Below, piece by piece: positions 7,687 to 14,976 of a DNA stretch of 64,000 bases (the first letter of the stretch is position 1; the number at the start of each line of letters is the position of its first letter). The notes under the pieces were generated by a model, which made no database searches, was not told the DNA's origin, and was given only the letters and a program-made list of their open reading frames with translations. The stretch is taken from NCBI RefSeq assembly GCF_014203715.1, contig NZ_JACHJP010000002.1, positions 1,364,001 to 1,428,000 of the forward strand, given 5' to 3'. This DNA comes from Streptosporangium saharense. Its GTDB lineage: Bacteria; Actinomycetota; Actinomycetes; Streptosporangiales; Streptosporangiaceae. A program made the translations under genes and the position numbers.

Positions 7687-8451
7687 ATGCCAGTCATGCC
7701 CGGCGCGGAGCCGTACCACCACAGAGGGGGGCGGGTCGGGGTCCTGCTCTGTCACGGATTCACCGGGTCGCCGCAGTCGCTGCGCCCCTGGGCGGAGCAC
7801 CTGGCCGCCGCGGGCCTGAGCGTCGAGCTTCCCCGGCTTCCCGGCCACGGCACCACCTGGCAGGAGATGAGCCACACCCGCTGGGAAGACTGGTACGCCG
7901 AGCTGGACAGGACGCTGGCCAACCTGCGCGGCCACTGTGACGAGGTCTTCACCGCCGGGCTCTCCCTGGGCGGCTGCATGGCGCTGCGGCTGGCCGAGGT
8001 GCACGGGACGGGCATCAGGGGGGTGGTGGTCGTCAACCCGTCGATCGCCAACGACGTCCCCCTGCTCGCCCTGGCGCCTCTGCTCGGACTGTTCGTGTCC
8101 TCGGTGAAGGGCGTGGCCGGGGACATCAAGAAGGAGGGGGCGTGGGAACTCGGCTACAGCCGTACCCCTGTCAAGGCCGCCGCCACCCTCCCCCGGCTGT
8201 GGGCGCTGACCCAGTCGGAACTGCACAAGGTCACCCAACCGGTACTGGCTTTTCACAGCCCGCAGGACCATGTGGTGAAACCAACTAGTTTGCGCATTTT
8301 GCGTGAAAAGCTGACCGGGGGGAACCTTGATGTTGTGGAGCTCAATGACAGTTACCACGTCGCCACCCTCGACAACGACGCGGACCGGATCTTTGCGGGG
8401 AGCCTGGAGTTCATCAACGCGAACGCCTCTGTACCCTTGCAGGGAGACTGA
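7687..8451 (+). CDS. Alpha/beta hydrolase, carboxylesterase-like
   Basis: The 254-residue protein has the alpha/beta-hydrolase fold. LCHGFTGSP (20-28) supplies the oxyanion region, G-L-S93-L-G-G the nucleophile elbow, QDHVV the likely acid and SYHVATLD the catalytic His. It resembles monoacylglycerol lipase / Est30-type carboxylesterases, including the short lid region after the elbow. No export signal is seen. The ATG at 7687 has AAGGAG 6 nt upstream. A small membrane protein gene follows 46 nt downstream on the same strand and may be cotranscribed. Natural ester substrate unknown. Confidence 0.87.
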   Translation: MPVMPGAEPYHHRGGRVGVLLCHGFTGSPQSLRPWAEHLAAAGLSVELPRLPGHGTTWQEMSHTRWEDWYAELDRTLANLRGHCDEVFTAGLSLGGCMALRLAEVHGTGIRGVVVVNPSIANDVPLLALAPLLGLFVSSVKGVAGDIKKEGAWELGYSRTPVKAAATLPRLWALTQSELHKVTQPVLAFHSPQDHVVKPTSLRILREKLTGGNLDVVELNDSYHVATLDNDADRIFAGSLEFINANASVPLQGD

Positions 8452-8497
8452 AGGCAGGCGGGGAATGCGTGGTCTCCGGGAGGGACGGGCCAGCTAA

Positions 8498-8971
8498 GTG
8501 ACACCCCAGAGCGATGAGGACGAGGTCTGGCGCCAGATCGTCGCCTCCTTCAACGACACCTCCGAGCTCGACTCGGCCGACCAGCCATGGCCGGACAGCG
8601 AGAACCTCCCCGCCGAGCCGCCCAGGAGGGTCGTCAAGGCGCCGGAGGAGGTGCGCCACCCGCTGCCCGAGGAGTTCGCGAACCTCGGCCAGGAGAGCGA
8701 GACCGAGGCCGCGACGGAGGACGACGAGGGGCACTACGTCCCCCCGCCGCCGCCCCCGCTGCCCAAGACCGACACCGCCACCAAGCTCGCGTGGCTGGCC
8801 CTGTTCGGCGGCCCCGCCTACCTGCTGCTGAGCGCGGCGCTGAGCTGGCGGCTCCAGGGGTGGATGCTGTTCACCGCCGTCGCGGCCTTCATCGGCGGCT
8901 TCGTGGCGCTGGTGGTGCGGATGGGTGACGGCCCGCCCACCGACGGCTGGGACGACGGCGCCGTCGTCTGA
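8498..8971 (+). CDS. Small acidic membrane protein, unknown function
   Basis: The 157-residue protein has an acidic N-terminal half (rich in Asp/Glu, with a Pro run near residue 80). Two transmembrane helices follow in the C-terminal third (about 94-111 and 115-137), with a short acidic tail ending WDDGAVV. The start is GTG at 8498; no strong ribosome-binding site is close, so coupling to the upstream esterase or a nearby promoter is possible. Similar small proteins are common hypothetical genes in actinobacteria. No function can be inferred. Confidence 0.7.
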   Translation: MTPQSDEDEVWRQIVASFNDTSELDSADQPWPDSENLPAEPPRRVVKAPEEVRHPLPEEFANLGQESETEAATEDDEGHYVPPPPPPLPKTDTATKLAWLALFGGPAYLLLSAALSWRLQGWMLFTAVAAFIGGFVALVVRMGDGPPTDGWDDGAVV

Positions 8972-8977
8972 GCGCTT

Positions 8978-10105
8978 CTATGGTTCGGTACGGCCCGCCG
9001 CGCCGAACCGCTCGACCACGTCGGTGTAGCGGCCCGAGGCGTCGACCACGTGACCGACGGTCCACACCGTCCCGGTGGACGCCAGATAGGTCACCGACTG
9101 CAGCCTGATCGTCCTCGGGGCCGCGCTGTCGGCCCCGCGCACCGCCTTGACGGCGTGGCCGTCGTAGGTGAGCAGGAACGCCTCCCCCGGCCGTTCCATG
9201 TCCACGCCGGAGATCCAGAACCGGCCCTTCCTGTCGCCGGTCACCCCGTACAGGCGCACGTCGTCGCCGGGGGCCTTCACCCGCGACCAGCGCTTGCCGT
9301 TCCACGACAGGATCAGCGGGTTGACCTCGCCCGAGCTCTGGTAGACGCCGCCGACGGCCAGCGCCCGCTTCGGCGAGTCGAAGTAGACGTCACGCAGGTA
9401 GCCGCCGGGCACCGCGGGGACGGAGATCTGCTTCCAGCGGTTCCCGCTCAGCCGCGCGACCAGCGGCCCCGTGCCGGTGTCGCCGACCGCGAGCCCGTCG
9501 CCCTTGCCCGACAGCGCGACGCCGTACAGCGTGCCCTTGCCCTTGAGCTGGGTGAGCTTCCACTTGGCGCCGTTCTGGGTGAGGATCAGCGGCTGCTCAC
9601 CCCTGCGGCCGACCGCGGCCATCCGGCCCGGCACTGCGGCGACCCCGGCCAGCCAGTCGCCCACGTGCAGCTTGTCGACAACCACCCGGTCGAAGGTGGA
9701 CCCGCTGCCCACCGCGAGGTACGGCAGGCCGTCGTGCCCCTCGCCGACCGCCCACACCTGGGTGGGTGAGGCCGCGGCCACCGAGCGCAGCAGCCCGGCG
9801 CCCGTCGGGTCGTTGCGGATGCCGACCTCGGCCCAGGCGCTGCCGTTCCAGTGGGTGATCGCGCCCCGGCTCTGCCAGATGTCCCACACGCTCTCCTGGC
9901 CGACCGCCCAGATGTCGGAGGCGGAGACGCCGACCACGTCGGACAGCGATCCGTCCGTGCTCAGGCGCGCGCTCGTCGGCGCCTGCCACGCCTCCGCTGC
10001 AGAGACGGGACGGGGATCGGCGTGAGCGGCGGGCGGCAGAAAGGCCGTCAGGAGCAGTCCTCCCGCGCACAGCGCCAGCGCACGCCGCGGAAGGCGACGG
10101 GTCAT
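8978..10105 (-). CDS. Secreted propeller-like repeat protein
   Basis: The 375-residue protein has a clear Sec signal peptide: basic MTRRLPRR, a hydrophobic core and an Ala-His-Ala cleavage site near residue 28. The mature part repeats motifs of the type VWAVG, DIWAVGQ, WNGKRWSRV and ISGV about every 45-50 residues, suggesting a beta-propeller. No catalytic motif is seen. I prefer the ATG at 10105 over a TTG two codons upstream because TACCAT ends 6 nt before it. It is convergent with the preceding membrane-protein gene. Probably an extracellular protein of unknown function. Confidence 0.72.
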   Translation of the reverse strand: MTRRLPRRALALCAGGLLLTAFLPPAAHADPRPVSAAEAWQAPTSARLSTDGSLSDVVGVSASDIWAVGQESVWDIWQSRGAITHWNGSAWAEVGIRNDPTGAGLLRSVAAASPTQVWAVGEGHDGLPYLAVGSGSTFDRVVVDKLHVGDWLAGVAAVPGRMAAVGRRGEQPLILTQNGAKWKLTQLKGKGTLYGVALSGKGDGLAVGDTGTGPLVARLSGNRWKQISVPAVPGGYLRDVYFDSPKRALAVGGVYQSSGEVNPLILSWNGKRWSRVKAPGDDVRLYGVTGDRKGRFWISGVDMERPGEAFLLTYDGHAVKAVRGADSAAPRTIRLQSVTYLASTGTVWTVGHVVDASGRYTDVVERFGAAGRTEP

Positions 10106-10111
10106 GCCCAA

Positions 10112-10117
10112 ATGGTA
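10112..10117 (-). promoter_or_regulatory. -10 box of leaderless secreted-protein gene
   Basis: TACCAT on the minus strand ends 6 nt before the ATG at 10105; no ribosome-binding site is present. Confidence 0.55.
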
Positions 10118-10230
10118 CGGCGCGCGGCGCGGCCCGTGTGCGTGCCCGCTTCAGTTGCCCTCCCGATGGGGATCTCCGGGAAAAGCGCCTACCCCGGCCT
10201 TCCTGGCCCTTGGCATCGTTCAGCCGCATC

Positions 10231-10929
10231 TCAGCCGCGTCGTCCGGGGAGCGCGAGTTCGGCGACCACCGGGAGATGGTCGGTCGCCAGCCGCAGGTCA
10301 TCGGGGTCGGCCCCGATCTCGCCGCAGGACAGCACCCGTGCCTCCGGCGCCGCGAAGATCGCGTCGATGCGCGCCCTCGGCCCCCGCGCGGGGAAGGTGC
10401 GGCCGTCGCCGCGCGGCGCGAGCGGATAACAGTCGCGCAGTCGTTCCGTGACGAGCCGCCAGGCCGGTTCGCCCGCCTCCTCGTTGATGTCCCCGGCCAG
10501 CACGGGCAGCGCGTCGAAGCGCTCGGCGACCTTCCCGAGCAGGGCGAGCGCCTGGCGCGCGTGGAAGAGCCTGGCGGACGGCTCCAGGTCGAGGTGGACC
10601 GAGCCGACCGCCACCCGGTGCCCGCCGTACTCGACGACGGCGATGGCGACCGCGCGCTGTTCGAGGCCGGGGAAGAACCGCAGCAGCCGCCCCCGCCCGT
10701 GCAGCGGCCGTACGGCGGGGCCCGTCAGCACCGCCACCCCGCCCAGGCGGCGGCCGGCGACGACGGACATGCCTCCCGAGGCGGCCAGCCGTACGCGCCG
10801 GTCGCGCCAGCGCCAGAACCTGGGCGCTTCCTGCACGCACAGCACGTCGGCGCGCAGGGCGGTGATCACCCGGCCGAGCGCGGCCTGGTCGTCCTTCATG
10901 GAACGGACGTTGTAGGTGGCGATCCTCAG
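10231..10929 (-). CDS. Endonuclease/exonuclease/phosphatase-family protein, CTG start
   Basis: The 232-residue protein has the EEP fold markers in order: RIATYNVRSM at the N-terminus, VLCVQEAPR (metal-binding Glu), GSVHLDLEPS, VLAGDINEEAGE (GDxN) and a C-terminal LATDHLPVVAEL (catalytic Asp-His). It may hydrolyse nucleic acid or a phosphoester. No ATG, GTG or TTG precedes the essential RIATYNV block in frame for a long way. The CTG at 10929 overlaps the glucokinase TGA as CTGA and has CCAGGAT 7 nt upstream, so a CTG start with translational coupling is the best explanation. The ATG inside the NVRSM motif would remove part of the active-site strand. Confidence 0.8.
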   Translation of the reverse strand: MRIATYNVRSMKDDQAALGRVITALRADVLCVQEAPRFWRWRDRRVRLAASGGMSVVAGRRLGGVAVLTGPAVRPLHGRGRLLRFFPGLEQRAVAIAVVEYGGHRVAVGSVHLDLEPSARLFHARQALALLGKVAERFDALPVLAGDINEEAGEPAWRLVTERLRDCYPLAPRGDGRTFPARGPRARIDAIFAAPEARVLSCGEIGADPDDLRLATDHLPVVAELALPGRRG

Positions 10930-11870
10930 CGGATCCTGGCCAGGTCCGCGGCTCCGACCAGTCCGGCGGAGGCGCCCAGCTCCGCCAGGCGGATCTCGGG
11001 GAGCGGGCGGTGCCCCCGGCCCGTCACGTTGGCGGCGAAGGCCGCGCGGACCTGGTCGATCCACAGGTCGGCGGCGGTCGAGACGCCCCCGCCCAGGACG
11101 AAGCAGCCGGGGTCGAGGATCGCGGTCAGGTCGCACAATCCCTGGGCGAGCCAGTCGGCCATCGAGGAGAAGGCGGCGAGCGCGGCCTCGTCGCCCCGCC
11201 TGGCCGCCTCGGTGACGGTCTTGCCCTCGATGCCCTCCGGCGTGCCGCCCGCGAGCTCCAGCAGGATGGTGGCGCGGCCCGGGTCGGCCTCGGCGATCTT
11301 TTTCGCCTCGGCGACCAGGGCGTTTCCGCTGGCGTACTGCTCCCAGCAGCCGAGGTTGCCGCAGCCGCACAGCCGCCCCTCGGGGACGACCTGCATGTGG
11401 CCCAGCTCGGCGCCCATGCCCCAGCGGCCACGGAAGAGCGCGCCGTCCAGGACGATGCCGCCGCCGATGCCGGTGCCGACCGTGACGCACACCAGGTGGC
11501 TCTCGCCGCGTCCCGCGCCGAACCTGGCCTCGCCCCACGCCATGGCGTTGGCGTCGTTCTCCACCACGACGGGCAGGCCGACCAGGGCGGAGACCTTCTT
11601 CTGCAGCGGCTCCTCCCGCCAGGCCAGGTTGGGCGAGAAGCGCACCACGGAGCATGTCTCGTCGACGAAACCGGCGGCACCAAGCCCGACGGCCTCGATC
11701 TCCCGGCCCTCGGACAGCTCGGCGACCGCCTCGGCGATGCTCTCCGCGACCCGCTCGGGGTCGGTCGCCGGAGTCGGCCGCAGAAGATGCTCGACGATGT
11801 GGCCGTCCTCGTCCACGACGCCTGCCGCGATCTTGGTGCCGCCGATGTCAACGCCGATGGTCAGCGCCAT
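10926..11870 (-). CDS. glk: ROK-family glucokinase
   Basis: The 314-residue protein has ATP-binding DIGGTK at 8-13 and VVENDANAMAWGE (about 92-104) with the catalytic Asp. ELGH follows at 145-148, and the ROK zinc site shows H148 with C158-x-C160-x4-C165. Streptomyces GlkA has the same size and motifs. It phosphorylates glucose to glucose-6-phosphate and in related organisms also mediates carbon catabolite control. ATG at 11870 is chosen because DIGGTK must lie near the N-terminus and GAGAGG precedes it. Its stop overlaps the CTG of the endonuclease-like gene; a small CxxC-protein gene lies 22 nt upstream on the same strand. Confidence 0.9.
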   Translation of the reverse strand: MALTIGVDIGGTKIAAGVVDEDGHIVEHLLRPTPATDPERVAESIAEAVAELSEGREIEAVGLGAAGFVDETCSVVRFSPNLAWREEPLQKKVSALVGLPVVVENDANAMAWGEARFGAGRGESHLVCVTVGTGIGGGIVLDGALFRGRWGMGAELGHMQVVPEGRLCGCGNLGCWEQYASGNALVAEAKKIAEADPGRATILLELAGGTPEGIEGKTVTEAARRGDEAALAAFSSMADWLAQGLCDLTAILDPGCFVLGGGVSTAADLWIDQVRAAFAANVTGRGHRPLPEIRLAELGASAGLVGAADLARIR

Positions 11871-11892
11871 TACCCGTCCTCTCTCCCCGGAC

Positions 11893-12363
11893 TCATCCCA
11901 GGTCGATGTGCTCCACAGGGGTCTGTCCCTGGTCCCGCTCCCGCGCCCGCTGCCCGGGGGCGGGCCGGTTAAGCCCGTCGACCGCGGACCTGAACGCGGC
12001 GAACAGCTCACTGCCCGCCTGCACGAGGTGGTCGGCGACCGCGCCGCCCGCCTCACGCTGCGCGGCCATCGCCCGGCAGACGGGGCAGGCCCGGCAGATG
12101 TACTCGTCGTGCTCGGAGACCGCCTCCCCCCACACGTCCCGGCTGCTGCTCCCGCCACCGGTGAAACTCCCGGTGAAGGCGCCGCCGAGCCCGCCCAGGC
12201 CGCCGATCGTGGTCTTGACCAGGCCTTTTCTCAGCTCCCTGGTCGCCTTCTGCTGGAGCGTGTCGAAGAGTTTGAACGCCTCCTCGGCCGCGCTGCCCAG
12301 CGGGTCCCTTCCGTCGCCCGTGGCGCCGGTGCCCGTCGTCGTGTTGTCGGTCTTCTCAGTCAT
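11893..12363 (-). CDS. Conserved actinobacterial protein with CxxC motif
   Basis: The 156-residue soluble protein has a disordered Thr/Gly-rich N-terminus, an amphipathic helix (LFDTLQQKATRELRKGLVK), a Gly-rich stretch and C-R-A-C-P-V-C (about 92-98), which could bind zinc or be redox-active. I recall similar proteins (DUF5304-like) next to glkA and the ArsA-type ATPase gene in Streptomyces; the domain name is from memory. The start overlaps the end of the ATPase gene by 8 nt, implying coupled translation. Function unknown; the neighbourhood hints at a role with the ATPase. Confidence 0.72.
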   Translation of the reverse strand: MTEKTDNTTTGTGATGDGRDPLGSAAEEAFKLFDTLQQKATRELRKGLVKTTIGGLGGLGGAFTGSFTGGGSSSRDVWGEAVSEHDEYICRACPVCRAMAAQREAGGAVADHLVQAGSELFAAFRSAVDGLNRPAPGQRARERDQGQTPVEHIDLG

Positions 12364-13525
12364 CAGGCCCTCCCGTCTCGAACCGTACCCGGAGAAGGCC
12401 GTCGCGGAGCACCGCCGCCTTGACGGCCCTGCGCGCCAGGGCCGCCGGCAGCGCCAGGACCCTGCGGTGCGAGCCCGCGTCGACGATCAGTTCGTCGCCC
12501 TTGCGGGCCACGTTCACCTGGCTCCTGTCGGCGAGCGGCAGCGCGAGGATCAGCTCGCCCTCGGGGGTGATCCGCAGCGGCGGGTCCCCCTGCGGCGGGG
12601 CGAACGGGTCGGCCTGGCCGTACATGACCTCGGCGACCTTGGCCAGTGCGGCGGGGCCGACGGGTTCGGCGTCGAGGTAGGGCACCGTGTGCACGGGAAG
12701 CGGGGCGAAGGACTCGGCGACCTCGGCCAGCCGCGCCGCCTGGGCCTGGACCCACCCGCTGCGCCACGCGTCGGCGCCTTCCCCGGGGAAGACCCGATTG
12801 GCGATCACCCCGTCCACGCGGTAGCCGTACAGGCTGAGGGAGGTGAGCGTACGGCGGGCCTCGGCGAGCACGACGGCCTCGGGGGTGAGCACGAGGCGGA
12901 CGCTGGCCGAAGGGCCGGTGAGCAGTTCGCGGACCTCAAGCAGGCCGCGGTGCAGGCGCTCACCCGCCCCGATCACGTGGTCGTCGGGGACGCTGACCTG
13001 GGCCACCCTGCGCACCAGCGGCGCGACCGTGCGCAGCAGCCGCCTGCCCGCGGGCAGCAGCCGGTTGACGTGCCAGTCGAGGGCCTCGGGCAGGGCGAGC
13101 AGCCTGAGCGTCTCGGCGGTCGGCGCGCAGTCGACGACGACCACGTCCCACGTCCCGGCACGGGCGTGCTCGCGCAACTGGAGCAGCGCCAGGATCTCCT
13201 CGGCGCCGGGCAGCACCGTGATCTCCTCGGCGGTGATCTCGTCGAGGCCGAGTTCGGCAAACAGTCCCCTGGCGTAGTCGCGCAGCTCGCCCCACTGGCG
13301 TTCGAGCGCCCGCTGGGTGTCCACCTGGTGCAGGTAGAGCCCGGACACGACCTCGGCAGGCTCGCCCCCGGCCTCCACGCCGAGGGCGTCGGCGAGCGAG
13401 TGGGCGGTGTCGGTCGAGACCACGATGGTCTTCAGACCCTCCCTGGCCGCCCTGACGGCGGTCGCCGCCGCCGCGGTCGTCTTGCCGACCCCGCCCTTGC
13501 CGGTGAACAGCAGGATCCTGGTCAC
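12356..13525 (-). CDS. ArsA/Get3-type ATPase
   Basis: The 389-residue protein has the deviant Walker A G9-K-G-G-V-G-K-T-T17, switch I STDTAHSLADALG and Walker B VVVDCAPTAETLRLL, as in ArsA/TRC40/Get3 ATPases. The C-terminal 100 residues (ITPEGELILALPLAD...) form the HSP20-like domain seen in actinobacterial homologues. The mycobacterial counterpart would be Rv2184c. Arsenite-binding Cys residues are absent, so arsenic transport is unlikely. A role in protein or membrane targeting is a family-level guess. GTG at 13525 is preceded by GGGGGAGGG. It lies 16 nt downstream of the SRPBCC gene, so both share a transcript. Confidence 0.85.
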   Translation of the reverse strand: MTRILLFTGKGGVGKTTAAAATAVRAAREGLKTIVVSTDTAHSLADALGVEAGGEPAEVVSGLYLHQVDTQRALERQWGELRDYARGLFAELGLDEITAEEITVLPGAEEILALLQLREHARAGTWDVVVVDCAPTAETLRLLALPEALDWHVNRLLPAGRRLLRTVAPLVRRVAQVSVPDDHVIGAGERLHRGLLEVRELLTGPSASVRLVLTPEAVVLAEARRTLTSLSLYGYRVDGVIANRVFPGEGADAWRSGWVQAQAARLAEVAESFAPLPVHTVPYLDAEPVGPAALAKVAEVMYGQADPFAPPQGDPPLRITPEGELILALPLADRSQVNVARKGDELIVDAGSHRRVLALPAALARRAVKAAVLRDGLLRVRFETGGPDD

Positions 13526-13541
13526 GAACCCTCCCCCTGGG

Positions 13542-13979
13542 TCAGGAACCTTCGACGCGCTTCTTCAACCCTCTCAGGGCGGTGTCGATGATGACCTTCT
13601 CCGCCTTACGCCTGATCATGCCGATCATCGGAACCTTGAGATCGACAGCCAGCTCGTAGGTCACCTCGGTGCCGCCACGCGTCTCTGTCAGGCGGTAACT
13701 CCCGGTGAGCCCAGAGATCATCCTGCCCGCCTCGGAGACACTCCAATCGACGGACTCGTCCCCGTTCCAGGTGTAGGCGAGGGTGTACTCGTCACTGATC
13801 ACCCCGGCGTCGAGGACGAACCTGACGGTCTCCGGCAGGCCGTCGTCCCCGGTGGTCAGGACACGTGCCGCCTTCACCTGCCCGGCCCACTCCGGATACG
13901 CGGGGAAGTCGGCGATCACCTTCAGGATGGTCGGGCGGTCTGCGGCGATGACGGTGTTCGAGGTGGTGCGGTCAGCCAT
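13542..13979 (-). CDS. SRPBCC (START/Bet v1-like) protein
   Basis: The 145-residue protein follows the polyketide-cyclase/dehydrase SRPBCC pattern. An N-terminal strand is followed by PTILKVIADFPAYPEWAGQVKAARVL, the typical helix with the Phe-x-x-Tyr-x-x-Trp element, then antiparallel strands and a long C-terminal helix. The fold holds hydrophobic ligands. In M. tuberculosis a homologue (Rv2185c) lies in the same position beside the ArsA-type ATPase gene. ATG at 13979 is chosen: TACGGT ends 6 nt before it and the domain starts there. It heads the minus-strand chain to the endonuclease-like gene. Ligand unknown. Confidence 0.83.
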   Translation of the reverse strand: MADRTTSNTVIAADRPTILKVIADFPAYPEWAGQVKAARVLTTGDDGLPETVRFVLDAGVISDEYTLAYTWNGDESVDWSVSEAGRMISGLTGSYRLTETRGGTEVTYELAVDLKVPMIGMIRRKAEKVIIDTALRGLKKRVEGS

Positions 13980-13985
13980 GGGTTC

Positions 13986-13991
13986 ACCGTA
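13986..13991 (-). promoter_or_regulatory. -10 box of the leaderless SRPBCC-ArsA operon
   Basis: TACGGT on the minus strand ends 6 nt before the ATG at 13979, without a ribosome-binding site. It probably drives the whole chain from 13979 to 10231. Confidence 0.55.
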
Positions 13992-14032
13992 CTCTTTCGA
14001 CCGTTCCGCGACGATCTCCCACGCACCGCCCA

Positions 14033-14800
14033 TCACCACTCAAGGGCGAAGGGCACTCCCCTGCCACGGAAGTGGCCGACGTTGAGGCACTCGGTCCTGC
14101 CGACGCGCGTGCGGGCCGCGAGCGGCTGGTGCACGTGGCCGAAGAGCGCGTAGCGCGGCTGGGTGCGCCTGATCGCCTCAAGGGTGGCCTCGCTGCCCCG
14201 CTCGAACCGCCGGGCCACCACGTCGTAGAGCAGCTCGGGGATCGCCGGGGGGATGTGGCAGCACAGCACGTCCACCTCGCCGACCGCCTCGACCTTGCGG
14301 GCGAACTCCTCGTCGTCGATCTCGTTCGGCGTCCGGTACGGCGTGCGCAGCCCCCCGCCGACGAAGCCGAAGCGCAGGCCGCCGATCTCGACGCTCTGCC
14401 CGTCGAGCACGTGGTGGCCCCGCCTGACGTAGTCGCCCCAGTAACGCGGCACGTCCACGTTGCCGTGGGTGATGTAGGCGGGGGTCGGCATCGCGGCGAA
14501 GATCTCGGCGTACTGCTGGCGCACCAGGCGCTCGATGTGGTCGGCCGGGTCTCCGTCGAGGGAGGCCCACAGCTCGGCCGCCATCAGCCTGGCCTCGTCG
14601 AAGCGGCGGGCCAGCCGCAGCCGGACGAGCCTCGTGGCCGTCTCGGCGCCGAACAGCGCGGGGAAGATGCCCTGGGAGTGGTCGGCGTAGTCGATGAACA
14701 GCAGCAGATCGCCCAGGCAGACCAGCGCGTCGGCGCCGTCCGCCGCGCGGGCCAGGGCGTCGGCCCTTCCGTGCACATCGCTGACGACATGGACCCGCAT
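14033..14800 (-). CDS. Calcineurin-like metallophosphoesterase
   Basis: The 255-residue protein has the metal-binding motifs of the family in order: D8-V-H10, G30-D31, HGNVD in place of the usual GNHD, CCHIPPA and a C-terminal GHVHQP. The replacement of GNH by GNV removes one usual catalytic histidine, so activity could be altered. Substrate may be a nucleotide or phosphoprotein. ATG at 14800 lies 6 nt after TAGGAT and lacks a ribosome-binding site. It is divergent from the acyl-CoA synthetase and 53 nt upstream of the SRPBCC gene. Confidence 0.82.
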   Translation of the reverse strand: MRVHVVSDVHGRADALARAADGADALVCLGDLLLFIDYADHSQGIFPALFGAETATRLVRLRLARRFDEARLMAAELWASLDGDPADHIERLVRQQYAEIFAAMPTPAYITHGNVDVPRYWGDYVRRGHHVLDGQSVEIGGLRFGFVGGGLRTPYRTPNEIDDEEFARKVEAVGEVDVLCCHIPPAIPELLYDVVARRFERGSEATLEAIRRTQPRYALFGHVHQPLAARTRVGRTECLNVGHFRGRGVPFALEW

Positions 14801-14806
14801 GCCGTC

Positions 14807-14812
14807 ATCCTA
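14807..14812 (-). promoter_or_regulatory. -10 box of leaderless phosphoesterase gene
   Basis: TAGGAT on the minus strand ends 6 nt before the ATG at 14800. Confidence 0.55.
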
Positions 14813-14976
14813 GAACGCCCGTCCGGCGCCTTCCGCGACACGGACGTTCTGTCATTGGTCAGGAGGTCTCACGCGGCAGGGCTGATACCGTGAGATCGCC
14901 CCCGGGAACGCCTGGTGACCAATCCACCGCGACGACCTCCAGGCGTCCGCCGACCGCGCGTCTTCTGGAGTCACCC

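Noticed and set aside
11656-12158. Upstream extensions of the glucokinase and endonuclease frames
   Set aside because: The extra residues are out-of-frame readings of neighbouring genes; conserved N-terminal motifs begin at the starts chosen.
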